Positions 12,372 through 24,500 of a stretch of DNA of 64,000 nt are shown in pieces (the stretch's first letter is position 1; each line of letters begins with the position of its first letter). A program made the position numbers and the translations under genes. A model generated the notes under the pieces. That model made no database searches and was not told the origin of the DNA. It was given only the letters and a program-made list of their open reading frames with translations. The stretch comes from Apostichopus japonicus (lineage: Eukaryota > Echinodermata > Holothuroidea > Aspidochirotida > Stichopodidae): positions 13,528,501-13,592,500 of the forward strand of contig NC_092570.1 of NCBI RefSeq assembly GCF_037975245.1. Direction: 5' to 3'.

Positions 12372-12586
12372 TCACAAGCTCCACCTGACCACCAGATAGC
12401 CGGTTATCGTTGCAAAAGCTGTGAGTAGCGCACTTTGAGTTGCTCTTTTATTCGAGTGACTGGATTTGGTGGTCCCGACTTCATCCCCCTGGCGACTGTC
12501 GGCCTTATCCGGATCGTCTCCCAGCTTGTTTTCTGGCGTCGGGCTGTACCGTAGATCGGTGTTGGTAGGCGTGATGTTCGGTGAAC
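12372..12586 (-). CDS. gpc5: Glypican exon 7: C-terminal stalk and GPI-anchor signal, stop
   Basis: The exon begins after a TGCCTTAG acceptor and ends at TGA 12374-12372, giving residues 525-595. A sequon NIT lies at 528. A polar linker is followed by small residues (KSSHSN, about 565-570) that could hold the GPI omega site. A hydrophobic tail at about 577-591 (ALLTAFATITGYLVV) ends in RWSL. This is the expected order for GPI transamidation. Confidence 0.9.
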
Positions 12587-15500
12587 CTAAGGCAGGAAAG
12601 AAACGAGGAAATATGCGATTAAATGACATCCTTGGTAGGGTTCCAATACCTTGAGCATTTCGACCGGCTTTCACTCGTCTCGTAAGAGTCCGTGAGAATT
12701 TCCAAGGAGAAAGTTTCCTCTCTTTAATTGACAGGAAGGAAGTGATTTTAGAGGGCTTGTCAACTCTAATCCCTGGATGGAGAGTAGTTTTAAGGGCTAA
12801 CATTTATCCATCAAAACTTTGACACTCTCTAGTACGTTCTTTCTGTCTTTTTTTTAATATTTTTTTTGGACTGAAAATATTGAGGATGATGGAATTTGGA
12901 CAAAGGAAGGGAAAGTTCAAAACAGATTAACAGATTGTGGAAAAGTCTTGTCGGAGTTCATTAAGAGTTGCCTCGTCAAGAGATATGTCTGAATGATAAT
13001 GATGTAATAGTAGACTGTTCAGTAATAATATGCTAGTCTCAGAATCTATCAATTAATTAAGACCATACACTATTTGGACTAAGGTATTCAGGAAGAAATC
13101 TGTTCCTTGGAAGTAGGTTTCTTAGACTCTAATGGAAACATGGGTCTACATTTATACATTGTTAATACCACTTATGTTATCAGGCGTATAAAACTAACCA
13201 GAAAGTCACGTGACTTAGTGATTCCTTGCCAATATGAGAAGAAACTTTAGATACAAGATTTTCTAAACGAGCTGAATTGCTGAGCAGAAAACCTTAACCT
13301 CTGATTACTTTGCACCCGAAGGTGCAAAAAAGATAGAGAACATCTACTCACTAAGGGCTACCCACATACTAAGTTTGAAATTCCAAAAACTCTTACTCCT
13401 TGAGATATTGTGCTTACAGACTGTGGTTTTCAGACTTTGACCCCTGTTGACCTCAAATGACATTTGAACTCCTTGTAAAACGATAGGAATCATCTACTAA
13501 CTAAGGGCTACCCACACACCAAGTTTGAAGTTCATCCAACTTTAACTTCTTGAGATATCGTGTTTACGGGCCAAAGAGTCACATACACACACACACACAC
13601 CATCACCATCGCATAGATTCCTTCGGCCTTCAGCAAGGAATCAAAAATGAGTAAAAAAGTGTCGGAACAATCTAGCCGATGATCTTACCTGGTTTACCTC
13701 CCCTACCAATTAAATCTCCTCCACTACCCGTCTCGCAGTCTTCGTCATCTGAGAAGGCGCACCCGCTTCCCATCTCTTCCCCACTGCCGCTACCACTGTA
13801 CATGTAGTCTCCCAACTCCTCATCCTCATCCTCCTCGAAAGACTCCAGAATCATTTTGGTTTTCTAAAAATGGAATTTCCCCCCAAAAACAAGGAAAAAA
13901 GGAAGAAGTATTTATATTTAACTTCAAAATAATAGACTTGGCATGAGCAATTGGTTTTAACCAGGGGGTGGGGGAAGTGGGTCCAATAGGCTTACTACCA
14001 CCTGAAGGTGCATGTTAGGCAAATTGACTGCATGTTATGAGTGGAGATAGGTAATGCTCACCCTTTCCTTCACCAGATATTTCAAAGGGGAAAATATCTG
14101 GTTAGAATGAGAAGGATGGCGGTAGACCAGAATGGGCCCGATACTGGGAGAGAACTGTGCTTAAGATGTCAGCGAGATTTAGTAGAGTTAGAGTGCAGTT
14201 GTTGAGAGGAGACATGTAAGTGACTCATGACCAGAATGGGCCCGACACTGGGATAGAACTGTGCTTAAGATGTCAGCGAGATTTCTAGATGAGGTAGAGT
14301 TAGAGTGCAGTTGTTGAGGAGACATGTAAGTGACTAGTGACCAGAATGGGCCCGACACTGGGAGATAACTGTGCCTAAGATGTCAGCGAGATTTAGTAGA
14401 GTTAGAGTGCAGTTGTTGAGAGGAGACATGTAAGTGACTAGTGGAGTAAATATGATCTGTCTGCACAAAAACGTAGAAGTTTCAAAAGATCTTGTTGGCA
14501 TTTGTATCCTATTTGCAGGTAGTGCTTTGATTTGATTTATCACGGCAATGCTAGTGTGTGATACAGCATACACAGATATTACTGGTAACCATTGCACGGG
14601 ATGGTTGAATAAAATACAAATTTAATTATTATACATTCCATACTTATAATATAATAACTTTGTTCATTCTTTCCCCTTCTGTCATTGTTTTTGCCAATCT
14701 TGACAAATGTCGCCCTCATTATAATCCTCATACCTACCAATGTTGTAACTATAGTGTGGTAATTAATTGTGGTCGTAGACATCGTGATTGTTACTATATT
14801 AGCACCGGGACCGAGAAGATTGTTGAGGAGTGGACTATGGTTATTTAAGCTTGACTTATGAAATGCAATCAAATTCATTTCAAAGGGTGGCTTGAGGTTC
14901 AAATCTTGATATATTATACTGTAGATTGTTAAAAATCATGCTATCGACACGGGTTGTTCTTCTTTACCAGTATCAAATTTTTGCAGGGAAATGACCCTTA
15001 AAGTATCTGTGGCTCAGCAGTTAAAAGTGGCTGGGCTACCTAGTCTAAGACACATTACCATTAGATCAGTTCCTCAGATGCAACGCAAAACTCAATAGGA
15101 ATGAATAAGAACTTTATATAACCACAAAAAAAAAACAATGCATTTACAATGTTGTAATGGACAAATGGTGTCTTCTGGGTGACATGAGTGTCATATAAAG
15201 TTCAAAGAACATGGTTTGGTTGAGTTATTAGAATTTATAAAACAATAGATTAACATTAACATCTAGGCCCTGGCTGAGAAGCCATGGTCATAACCAATTC
15301 AGCCTTAAAGGGGCTTACCAGAGATTTAGCATATTACAAAGATGAAAACCTTGAAATCCTGAATACTGTAGCTATAGAAAACATCGCTCATTTTAACTTT
15401 TGTGATATTCAGAGGAATTCTGCCTAATGTTATGTTTTTAAGAAGTTATCTTACCCTGGCTGCTTTCTGTAACTTATCCATCAACAGGAGAGCATCTACT

Positions 15501-18500
15501 AATTCCGGTTCCCGACCCGTCAGGGGTACCTCGGGGTTCCATTGTTGAGCAACGGTTCCATCTGCGACTACCTCTTCGGTGTACCTGATGGGTGAAAGGT
15601 AGGATAAACGTAAGAGAAGAAAATATTATACAAAAAAAGGATATATATTAGGGTGTCCGCATATAAAGCGGGAGGCCCAGGTTCGAATCCCGGTAGAGGC
15701 TGAAAGTTTTGTCACTGTTCTGGATTTTTCAGCTCACTACGATTCAAGATGTATATATATATAATTGAAATTGTCATGAGTTGGAAAATCCAGAACAGTG
15801 AAACAACTTCCAGCCTCCACCGGGATATATAAATATATATCTTTATAGAATTGAAGGTCTGTAACGAAATTGTGAAACTGTCTCAAAAAATGTTTGTTTT
15901 AAGTCGTTCTTTTTAAAAGTTAGGACCATTTAGCATATCCGGCAATTTTCTGTGTCACTTTATACTCCCTTTACAGGACAAACTCAGACAAAAATCTTTA
16001 TTATTTTGATACTTTATTGAAAGTTACAAAACACTGCATTAGTATTCTAAGTTGTTGTATTCTGTAATACCGCATTTTAATTTTGGAGAAATGACCCTGT
16101 AGGTTCCAGTAACATTGGGATAGGGACCCTCCAGAGGAAGTTTTTAAAGGTCTTAAAACATAATATAGCTACAGAAGCACTAGTAACACTCCTAGATTTC
16201 TTTCTTGGACTATGATATCACAACTAAGATTCTGTCTTAAGTTTTACATTCTTTAAAGCAGTATTTTGCGTTTAATCGCCGTTTTCCACTTTTTTGACAA
16301 GTCCATCAAGTTTTTTACATATATCAATCACAGAACAGCAAACTAAGATAGTAGCCAAGTTTTTTCCCTGCCAAAAGCATTAATTGGCGAGTAATTAAGG
16401 ACATTTGCAGATAATGAGAAAAGTGTCCACCGACAAATTACAAATTTAATGATAATCGCATACCGTTCCCCCAACCCACTAGTTTGAATTCAACCAATCA
16501 GAGATGCAGGTTAAATTATGAGCCCTTGCTAAAAATAGATTCAAAACGTCGAGTTGGTAACTTGGTACAACCAGCGAGCTGGACTCTAATAGCTCCCTGG
16601 TACAACTGCCATAGACAATCTACACAATCAAGCATGGTCTTGTGCGTATTACGTATTGGCCAATGACATTCGTAGCTCTTAAATATTCATATTATGGGCG
16701 AGGCTTATTTGGATCCCAATGGAAAATATCTTCGAGAAAAACAAAGTTGAAATGTGTAAATTTTTCGACCTTTATGCAACCACTTGAAGTAAGATTTCAA
16801 TAGAAAAAGCTAGTTATGTATGTCGTTATGGTATCGTGGAATCAGTAAGGTTGAGAAAAACCATAGAAAAGGACGCAAAATGCTGCTTTAAGATAGACAA
16901 CTAACATCTCTGCATTCATTTTCTCAAGAACGGATTTAATATGCTCAATCGGAGGAAGAAGATGACCAACCTGTCGACATTTCTCCCGTTCCAACAGTTG
17001 CTATTGGACTGTGATGACATGGATTCGTCCTGGCAGACACTAGCTGGTAGGTTACGGTACATCCCTCTGGAGTTATCCAGGGTCTCCACAAAGCTCAGTA
17101 ACCTCTCATCTAATGGTATCCCGGGGTTAGGGGCGATGGGGACGTTCATCGGTGGCGAGTTGATCGCGTAGTCATTGTAATTACTCTGCCTCATCTGTGG
17201 AGGAGGCCCGCATCGCTCCAGGACCTACAAAGGGAGAAGAAGTTATAGTAATATCCCAACAACACAAATTGTGAAAATTATCTCAGTTATTTCCTGAAGG
17301 GTTTACTCCTTTTTGTTTTAAATGTTACCTTACTTTTGATAGGATAGGTAAAGTAGACTTTCGGTGGAATTCATGTTGAATTGAGGACAGGTAAAAGAGT
17401 AAGTGTGAGTAAGACACTAAACTGACAACACTTTAATTATGAAAAAGCATAATGAGCTTTTAAACTGTAAAAGTGATCGCTTGATCTGTGCTCAGTTTTG
17501 ATGGTTTTGTACACACACGATTCATTATACAGGGATGTGCTCAGGAATATTTGAGTGCCGGGCCGGGATTGTGCGGTAGTGTGATCCACACCCTGGGAGA
17601 GGGATCTCATGGGTGGGGTATCCCCTCCCCACTGGACAAATTTTGCACATGAAGTATGCTTAGGTGGAGCTATTTTTCCTATTCTGTGCCATGTATTCTC
17701 CCAAATCTTGTTTATGGTAAAATTTGTTAAATTATCATCTAAAATAGTGCCGGGCGGAAATGTTTAAAATACTGTTTGTGCCGGGCGGCATTCAGAACTG
17801 CCGGGCGCAGCCGCCCCGTGCCGCCCAATGTGAGCACATCTCTGATTATATGAGTACAGTAGGGAATGGACATATAGGGAAAGGCAGAGGGACAAAGAGG
17901 GACAACAACAACAACAAAAATAACCCTAGTTGTGGCAAACTGTCAGTGCATACAACTATGTTAACAACTTAACATGTGTCTGATAATTCTAATACTAGCA
18001 CCTTCATTTGATGATTATTAATATTTTAATCTTTAATTTTGAATCATATAATTGACCTCCTGTTCAAGGAAAATACTGTTTCCACACTGTGTACACTGAT
18101 AGAGAGAGACAACTAAACACTGGATAAGATATACGTGCATGGAAGTATGTTTGTTAAAAATGAATTGCTTAATATTATTCTCGGTTTAACCTTGAAGCGT
18201 ATAACAACCGCAGTGGACATTGAAGATGTCACTGTACAGGATGTTAATTAATATAATCCAATTGACGGGACATATCATCAAACTTGACAAGTTTTTTTTA
18301 CTTGACACTGTTCTCAAGTTGTTGAACTTTACGCTCTATGGAGGATGAGCGAGGCGTTAATTTCCATCAAGTATTCATTAGTGGGTGTATTGATCAACGA
18401 CAGGATAAACAGTCACACATCAATCAAAGCAAAGGATAATTATAATCAACACATATCTTGGCAAATAACTGATCTATTAAAGGATTTCATAACAATTCTA

Positions 18501-21500
18501 AAAAAAACAAAAAAACAAACATTAGATTGTCACTGTTGATTTTTCTTCTTCTTCTTTTGTTTTCTCTTTTTTTTTTCCTCTTCTATTGTCTTTTGAAACA
18601 AAATTTGTTCTTCCTTATTGCTTTCGAAAGCCCATGTCCTCTTTAAAGCAGCATTTTGCGTCATTTTCTATGATTTTTCTCAACCTCACTGACTCCACTA
18701 TGCTATAATGACATACATAACTAGCTTATCTATTTAAATCTTTCTTCAAATGGTGGCATAAAAGTCGAAAAATTTGCAACTTTCAACTTTGTTTTTCTCA
18801 AAGATATTTCCGTTAGAACCCAAGAAACCTCGCCCATAATATGAATATTTAAACACTACGAACGTCATTGACCAATAGGCCTATGTAATACAACACCATG
18901 CTTTATTTGTGTACAGTCTATATGGCAGTTGTACCAGGGAGATGTTCCATACATCTCCCTGGTTGTACCAACGCAAAGTCTTGAATCTATTTTTAGCAAC
19001 GGCTCATAACTAAACCTGCATCTCTGATTGGTTGAATTCAAACTAGTGGGTTTTTGGGGAACTGTATGTGATTAATTTTAACTGTGGAATTTGTCGTGGA
19101 CACTCTTCTCATTATCTGCAAATATCCTTAATTACTCGCCAATTAACGTTGTTGGCAGGGAAAAACTTGGCTAATATCTTAGTTTGCTGTTTTGATTGAT
19201 ATATGTAAAAAACTTGATGGACATGTCAAAAAAGTAGAAAACGGCAACCAAACGCTAAATGCTGCTTTAATAGTACTCCAAGTGCCTTGCATCAATTTTC
19301 ACTTCACTGGTCTATAGTCTAATTCTTTCACCGTATGGATATTTACTATTGGCTTTTAACTTTGGGTTAATTTTTAATTCAAAACTACCATTAGAATTTG
19401 ACAATTTTAATAAATCTTGTCCGAGTGCTTTAAAAAAAAAGGGCTATTCTTCCTACAGTTATATATCAAAGTTAGATTTAGTTTTAGAAATTATTCATGC
19501 AACAGAGACATTAATTTAAATTTCTAGTGACTATTTTTTTTTATGTTTTTATTCAATTCTTACACATTAACTTTTTTAATTACACTGTTTAAAAAAAACC
19601 TCTGGACTAACCTTTTAAAAGCAAACTACACCTGCAGTAATTACCATCTATGTGATATCAGGAAGAGGCACTTATATAATCAGTGGCGGAGCTAGGGGTA
19701 TCAGTCAAGGGCGGCGAGAATGGTCTGTAGGGGCGCTTTTGACACTATCTACAGTAAGCACAACGCCACCACAGGTTGGCGCAGAGCGTACAGAAATGTT
19801 TTGAGTAGAGATGCTCCCTAGATCGCTGGAAATGACCCTTTCATGGCCTTGATAATTTGCAGATAAACGAAGAATAAATAGGTGTCGTTGCCAACAAAAT
19901 GTTACAAATGTCAATAGGTAGATAAGAGCTCAAGAAAAAATTAAATAATCGTGAATAAGTAAAAAGTGGTAAAAAGGGCGCCAGCAGTCCATTTGAGTCC
20001 GTCAGGGGGGCATCCGCCCCCCCCCCCGACTGTATGGACGCTCTGCCACTGTATATAATCAGTACTGTAGTCAAACACTCAGAATGGAGTACCTGCTGAT
20101 GCTTCCGAGTACTTGATATTTTGAGTACTGTACCATGTGTACCATAGTCCCATGCAGTCAAATTTTTTGTGTGGGGTTGTAAAAATGTGTGCTTCCATTA
20201 CTGTCCTTATTTGTCTATATTTTTATCAATTCTTACAAACAAGCGAAGAGTGAATATGTCTTTCTAATAATTCCATATTGTTGGTCTACTAAAGGTTGCT
20301 TTAAATAATAATAACGTTCATAACATTTAATCTACATGTTTTAGTAATAATCTACAAATTGTCTTTTTTTTTCGGTAACAGGAAGGACATTTTCATAGGC
20401 TGATTTATGATATCACTGAAATGAGACAAAACATGCAAAATGAAAAAAAAAAAAAAAATATTTTGCAATCAGTTTTTCATGACATAAACTCTCACCTTAT
20501 AGGAGGACTTGACACCATTTGTACATATTTTTTATTGTTTTTATAGAAGATAACTTTCCTATCACAAAATAATCACATTTCTGGGATGAAAATATGATTA
20601 TTACTTAATCCTAATTTTTGGTACCAAAATGCTTCCAAGACATAATTCTGAAATTAAATCTTAAAATACATAGACTTTAAATGTGCATTTGTTGTTTTAG
20701 TTCAAATTTTGTTTTAGTTGCAATGCGTTTAAATTGTTGGTACACTGTCCATTTTCTTGTGGATTGCCCATACACAATACATAGTACTCTCTTCACTGCA
20801 GGCATACCATATTGTCAGTAATATACACATATATACACAGTACAGTATACATTGTTAATAATCTTGAAGGACATCTGTAGTGCTATCCTTCTCACCCCAC
20901 CCCCTCGCCCCCCTCCCCTCGTCCTCCAGTCCCACCCCCTCATCCACCACCCCCTTGTCCCCTCACCCTCACTCCCCTCTCCTTTGTCCCCCAACCCCTC
21001 CCCCACCAAAAAGTTATAGGAACCAACTTGAATAATTTGCTTCTTGGTAAACTACTTCAGTATCCAATGGATGGAAAAACTAAGATCCGCGGTCAGAGTG
21101 CAGAAAGAATTACGTTAATTGCAAGAACATCTAGATGAAAACGCACGATGCTGGCACTTTGGATGGTAGAATGAGATGGAATGGCATTGACCTGAGGGGC
21201 CGGTCATAGAGGGTGCACAGTGTGTAAAGGTTACCAGGTCATTCTAGGCACGGTAGAACGAGAGTGCTAAGGTTGTGGGGAGACAGGTAAGTGAGGAGCC
21301 CAGTCAATTTGAACAATTTGCTTCAAAGCAATGTTCAAAACGTGTTTGTACTGATGGAGATTGTAACCCTAGCTACTAGTAAATGATTTCAACATACTGA
21401 AGAGGGTCATTATACCTACACTGTTTCAGTGCAATTATAAATCCCTCCAAAGTCAGAGGTAAACATCATGCCATAAAAATAAACAAAACAATTTGATCAT

Positions 21501-24500
21501 CATGGGGTGACCACTGGTTTATCTTTCTGTGAGGTCAATACCAGTGAGTAACAGCACACTTCACAGTAGGCTATACTATGTGTGGAACTGACTAAATTGT
21601 ACACAGTAAAGCATAATATTGTAGCTAACTCTAAAAAAGTTTGCTCCCTGTCATTTGGAAATGTTATATTCAAAACCCTGAATTCGTAAAATTGGCTATC
21701 ATCTATATTCTTCAAAGAGAAACAGTTGGAGAGTTTATAGTTTTTACTTTGAAGTTACAAAGGGATAGGTGGGAAGTAAAACCAAACCAAACCCTTTTGA
21801 AATATGATCAAAGCTTTGAAAGCAAAGAGTAATCCAGTGTTCTTTTGAAGATTACAGAGCTACGAACAGACAATGGTTAGTTGTACTATAAACGCCATGT
21901 TGTCCATAGTGTACAATAAAACCTACAGGGTCATCACACACACACACACAATCAAAGCGAGCAATGTGTTTTTCTCTTCGGCCAACTCCTAGAAGAGTAG
22001 AGTCATATGACTATTAAAAAAAAAGGGAAAAAAAAGGAAGTTTGTTATTGGACAGCATACCAGAAAATAATCTCCTTGAAAGTTACCTCCAGGGGAAAAG
22101 GCTTTTCAAGGAACATCCTACATGACACAAAAGTCATGAAAACACAATCATGGAGGGATTAGTGCCCCAATACCTGTTAACAGATGAGGCTTCAGGCTAG
22201 AGTTCACACACATAGAAATGTCACGAAGGTCGTTGCATGCTAACAGGTTCAAATACTAGACGGGTTAAAGCCTTTTTGTCTTCGGGGGCAGAAGATCAAT
22301 GGGTCACATCACTATTGACTGATCCCCTCCTAAATATGAAACAGATTTTCGGCTTTTTCAAAGTTGTGGTAGTGGGGCACATGTGACGAGTATGTTCCTC
22401 AATGCACTGACTGTGACACATGCCTGCTTTTTATTCTGCCAGTATTGATGTGTTTATTGAAATAATACTTCAATTATTCAAATGACAGTCTGCCCGTTAA
22501 AGCAGCATTTTGCGTTGGGTCACTTTTTTCCACCTTTTTATCATGTGCATCGATTTTTTTACATGTATCAATCATAAAACAGCAAACTAAGATACCATCC
22601 AAGTTTCACCCTGCCAAGAGCATTAATTAGCAAGTAATTAACGATTTATGTCGATAATCAGAAGAGTGTCCTCGACAAATTCCGCAGTTAAAATTAATCG
22701 TATACAATTCCGCCAAACCCACTAGTTTGAATGCAACCAATCAGAGATGCAGGTTTAGTTATGAGCCATTGCTAAATATAGATTCAAGACTTTGCGTTGG
22801 TACAACCACATGAACCAGGGAGTTGTTATGCAACTCCCTGGTACAACTGCCATATAGACTGTACACAAATCAAGCGTGGTGTTATATTACGTATTTGTCA
22901 ATGACGTTCGTAGTGTTTAAATATTCATATTATGGGCGAGGTTTATTGGGTTCCCAACGGAAAATATCTTGGAGAACAACAAAGTTGAAAGTTGCAAATT
23001 TTTCGACTTTTATGCCACCATTTGAAGTAAAATATAAATAGATTAGCTAGTTATGTATGTCGTTATGGCAAAGTGGAATCAGTGAGGTTGAGAAAAATCA
23101 TAGAAAAGGACGCAAAATGCTGCTTTAACAGATTTTCAACACGATTCCCTCCCAAAGCTACAGTAAACTAGTGCGACTTATATCCGTTCTAGGCAACCTT
23201 CTACACGACTAAACTTTCACCCTGGACAGATTTACCTAGTCACAGTTTGTTATAGACTCTTGTGCAATCTTGCTATATACAACAGTGTGAAGTCATCGGG
23301 GAAAGTGGACAGATTACCTAGTCACAGTTTGTTATAGACTCTTGTCCAATCTCGCTTGTACATAGCCTACTACAGTGTGAAGTCATCGGGGAAAGTCAGA
23401 ATTGTGCACCATGTTGTTTCTCGCTTTTTGAAAAACTTATTATTTACAACATATTTACAAAACAATGTTGGTGCAAGAATGCAGGGTAGGTAGGGAAGGT
23501 GGGAGGAGGGGAAGGGCAGGGGAGGAGGGGGGATTCATGTCAAATTGTTTTCAATGAAAGACAGGTTATTACAATACTTACAGCATGTGTAATATCGTCT
23601 TTATTATCCACAGCGTAGTCGATGGCTCTGTCGATCCTGTCATCCAGAGAGTGCATGACTTGCTGCAGATCAAAGTCTGCGGACATGCTGCTCCGAATCA
23701 GATCCACCACGGACGTGACGTACTCCGTCCAGTAGATGTCCAGGTCCATGAAGTTGGCCAGGCAACCCTTCATGACATTGAGGCAGTAGCCATGGCACGG
23801 CCTGGCGTATGTCAGACCCTGACAGAAGGGGCAGTACCTCATCTCGGTCAAGACCTCCTTACATTTCAGCGACAGTGGCATGTGCTCCGTCGTATTCAGC
23901 ACGCCCAGGCCGAGCTTCAGGGACTGTAACAGAGTCCTCGTGACTTTCAACGAATTCTGCAAGTCCGCTGAGAACGCGTCGTCTTCCCTGCCGAACGGCG
24001 AGATCACGGTCCTCTCCCTGGCTAGGCACTGCATGTAGATGTTGCTCAGACGTCCCACGTTCATGTAAGCGGAATAGACGTGAGGGAACAACCCGTCGAA
24101 GAAATCGCCGAGGCTTCTGTCGATGTTTATGTTGTGTCCTTGGAGGTACGCCTGTAGGTCAATAAAGAGGAGCTCAAAGCTGCGATGCATGTTACTGGCG
24201 ATGTTCGGATGGCTCCGACCAAAGTGCTGGTGAATACCGTCTTCTCCGTACTGCAATAAATCTTCATATTCACCTGTCCGAGGCAAAAATATACAGAAAG
24301 AAGAGAAAATGTTTTAGTTATTGTTATATGTTAGAAAAAGAAAAAAACAATGTACGGTCACACTTGGGTCATGCAGCCAGCCAAAGAAGAACAGATGAGG
24401 GAAACCAAAACAGGTGAAACCTGTCACTTTTGATTCTACAACCAAATGATCAAAGTAAAAGGGATAAGGAATTTAAGGCAATTGGCAATCCACTTTGCAG

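Larger units (their letters stand above)
15585..16970 (-). other. Glypican intron 4
   Basis: The intron is 1.4 kb. It contains two oppositely oriented SINE fragments (15651-15824) and a TTAA-flanked MITE (16257-16887) that ends about 84 bases from the exon 4 donor. Confidence 0.8.
17225..23581 (-). other. Glypican intron 3
   Basis: This 6.4-kb intron holds a hAT-like MITE (17530), two TTAA-flanked MITEs of one family (18647, 22501), a hAT MITE (19681), C-rich tracts (20880-21010) and an 87-bp tandem duplication (23223). A weak relative of the 14125 tandem repeat lies near 21180-21300. No coding exon was seen. Confidence 0.8.

Noticed and set aside
15680-15693. Functional tRNA suggested by GGTTCGAATCCCGG
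   Set aside because: There is no matching A box or acceptor stem, and the same sequence recurs as part of a SINE.
23585-23929. 114-codon plus-strand frame opposite glypican exon 3
   Set aside because: It is an antisense shadow of a strongly supported coding exon.
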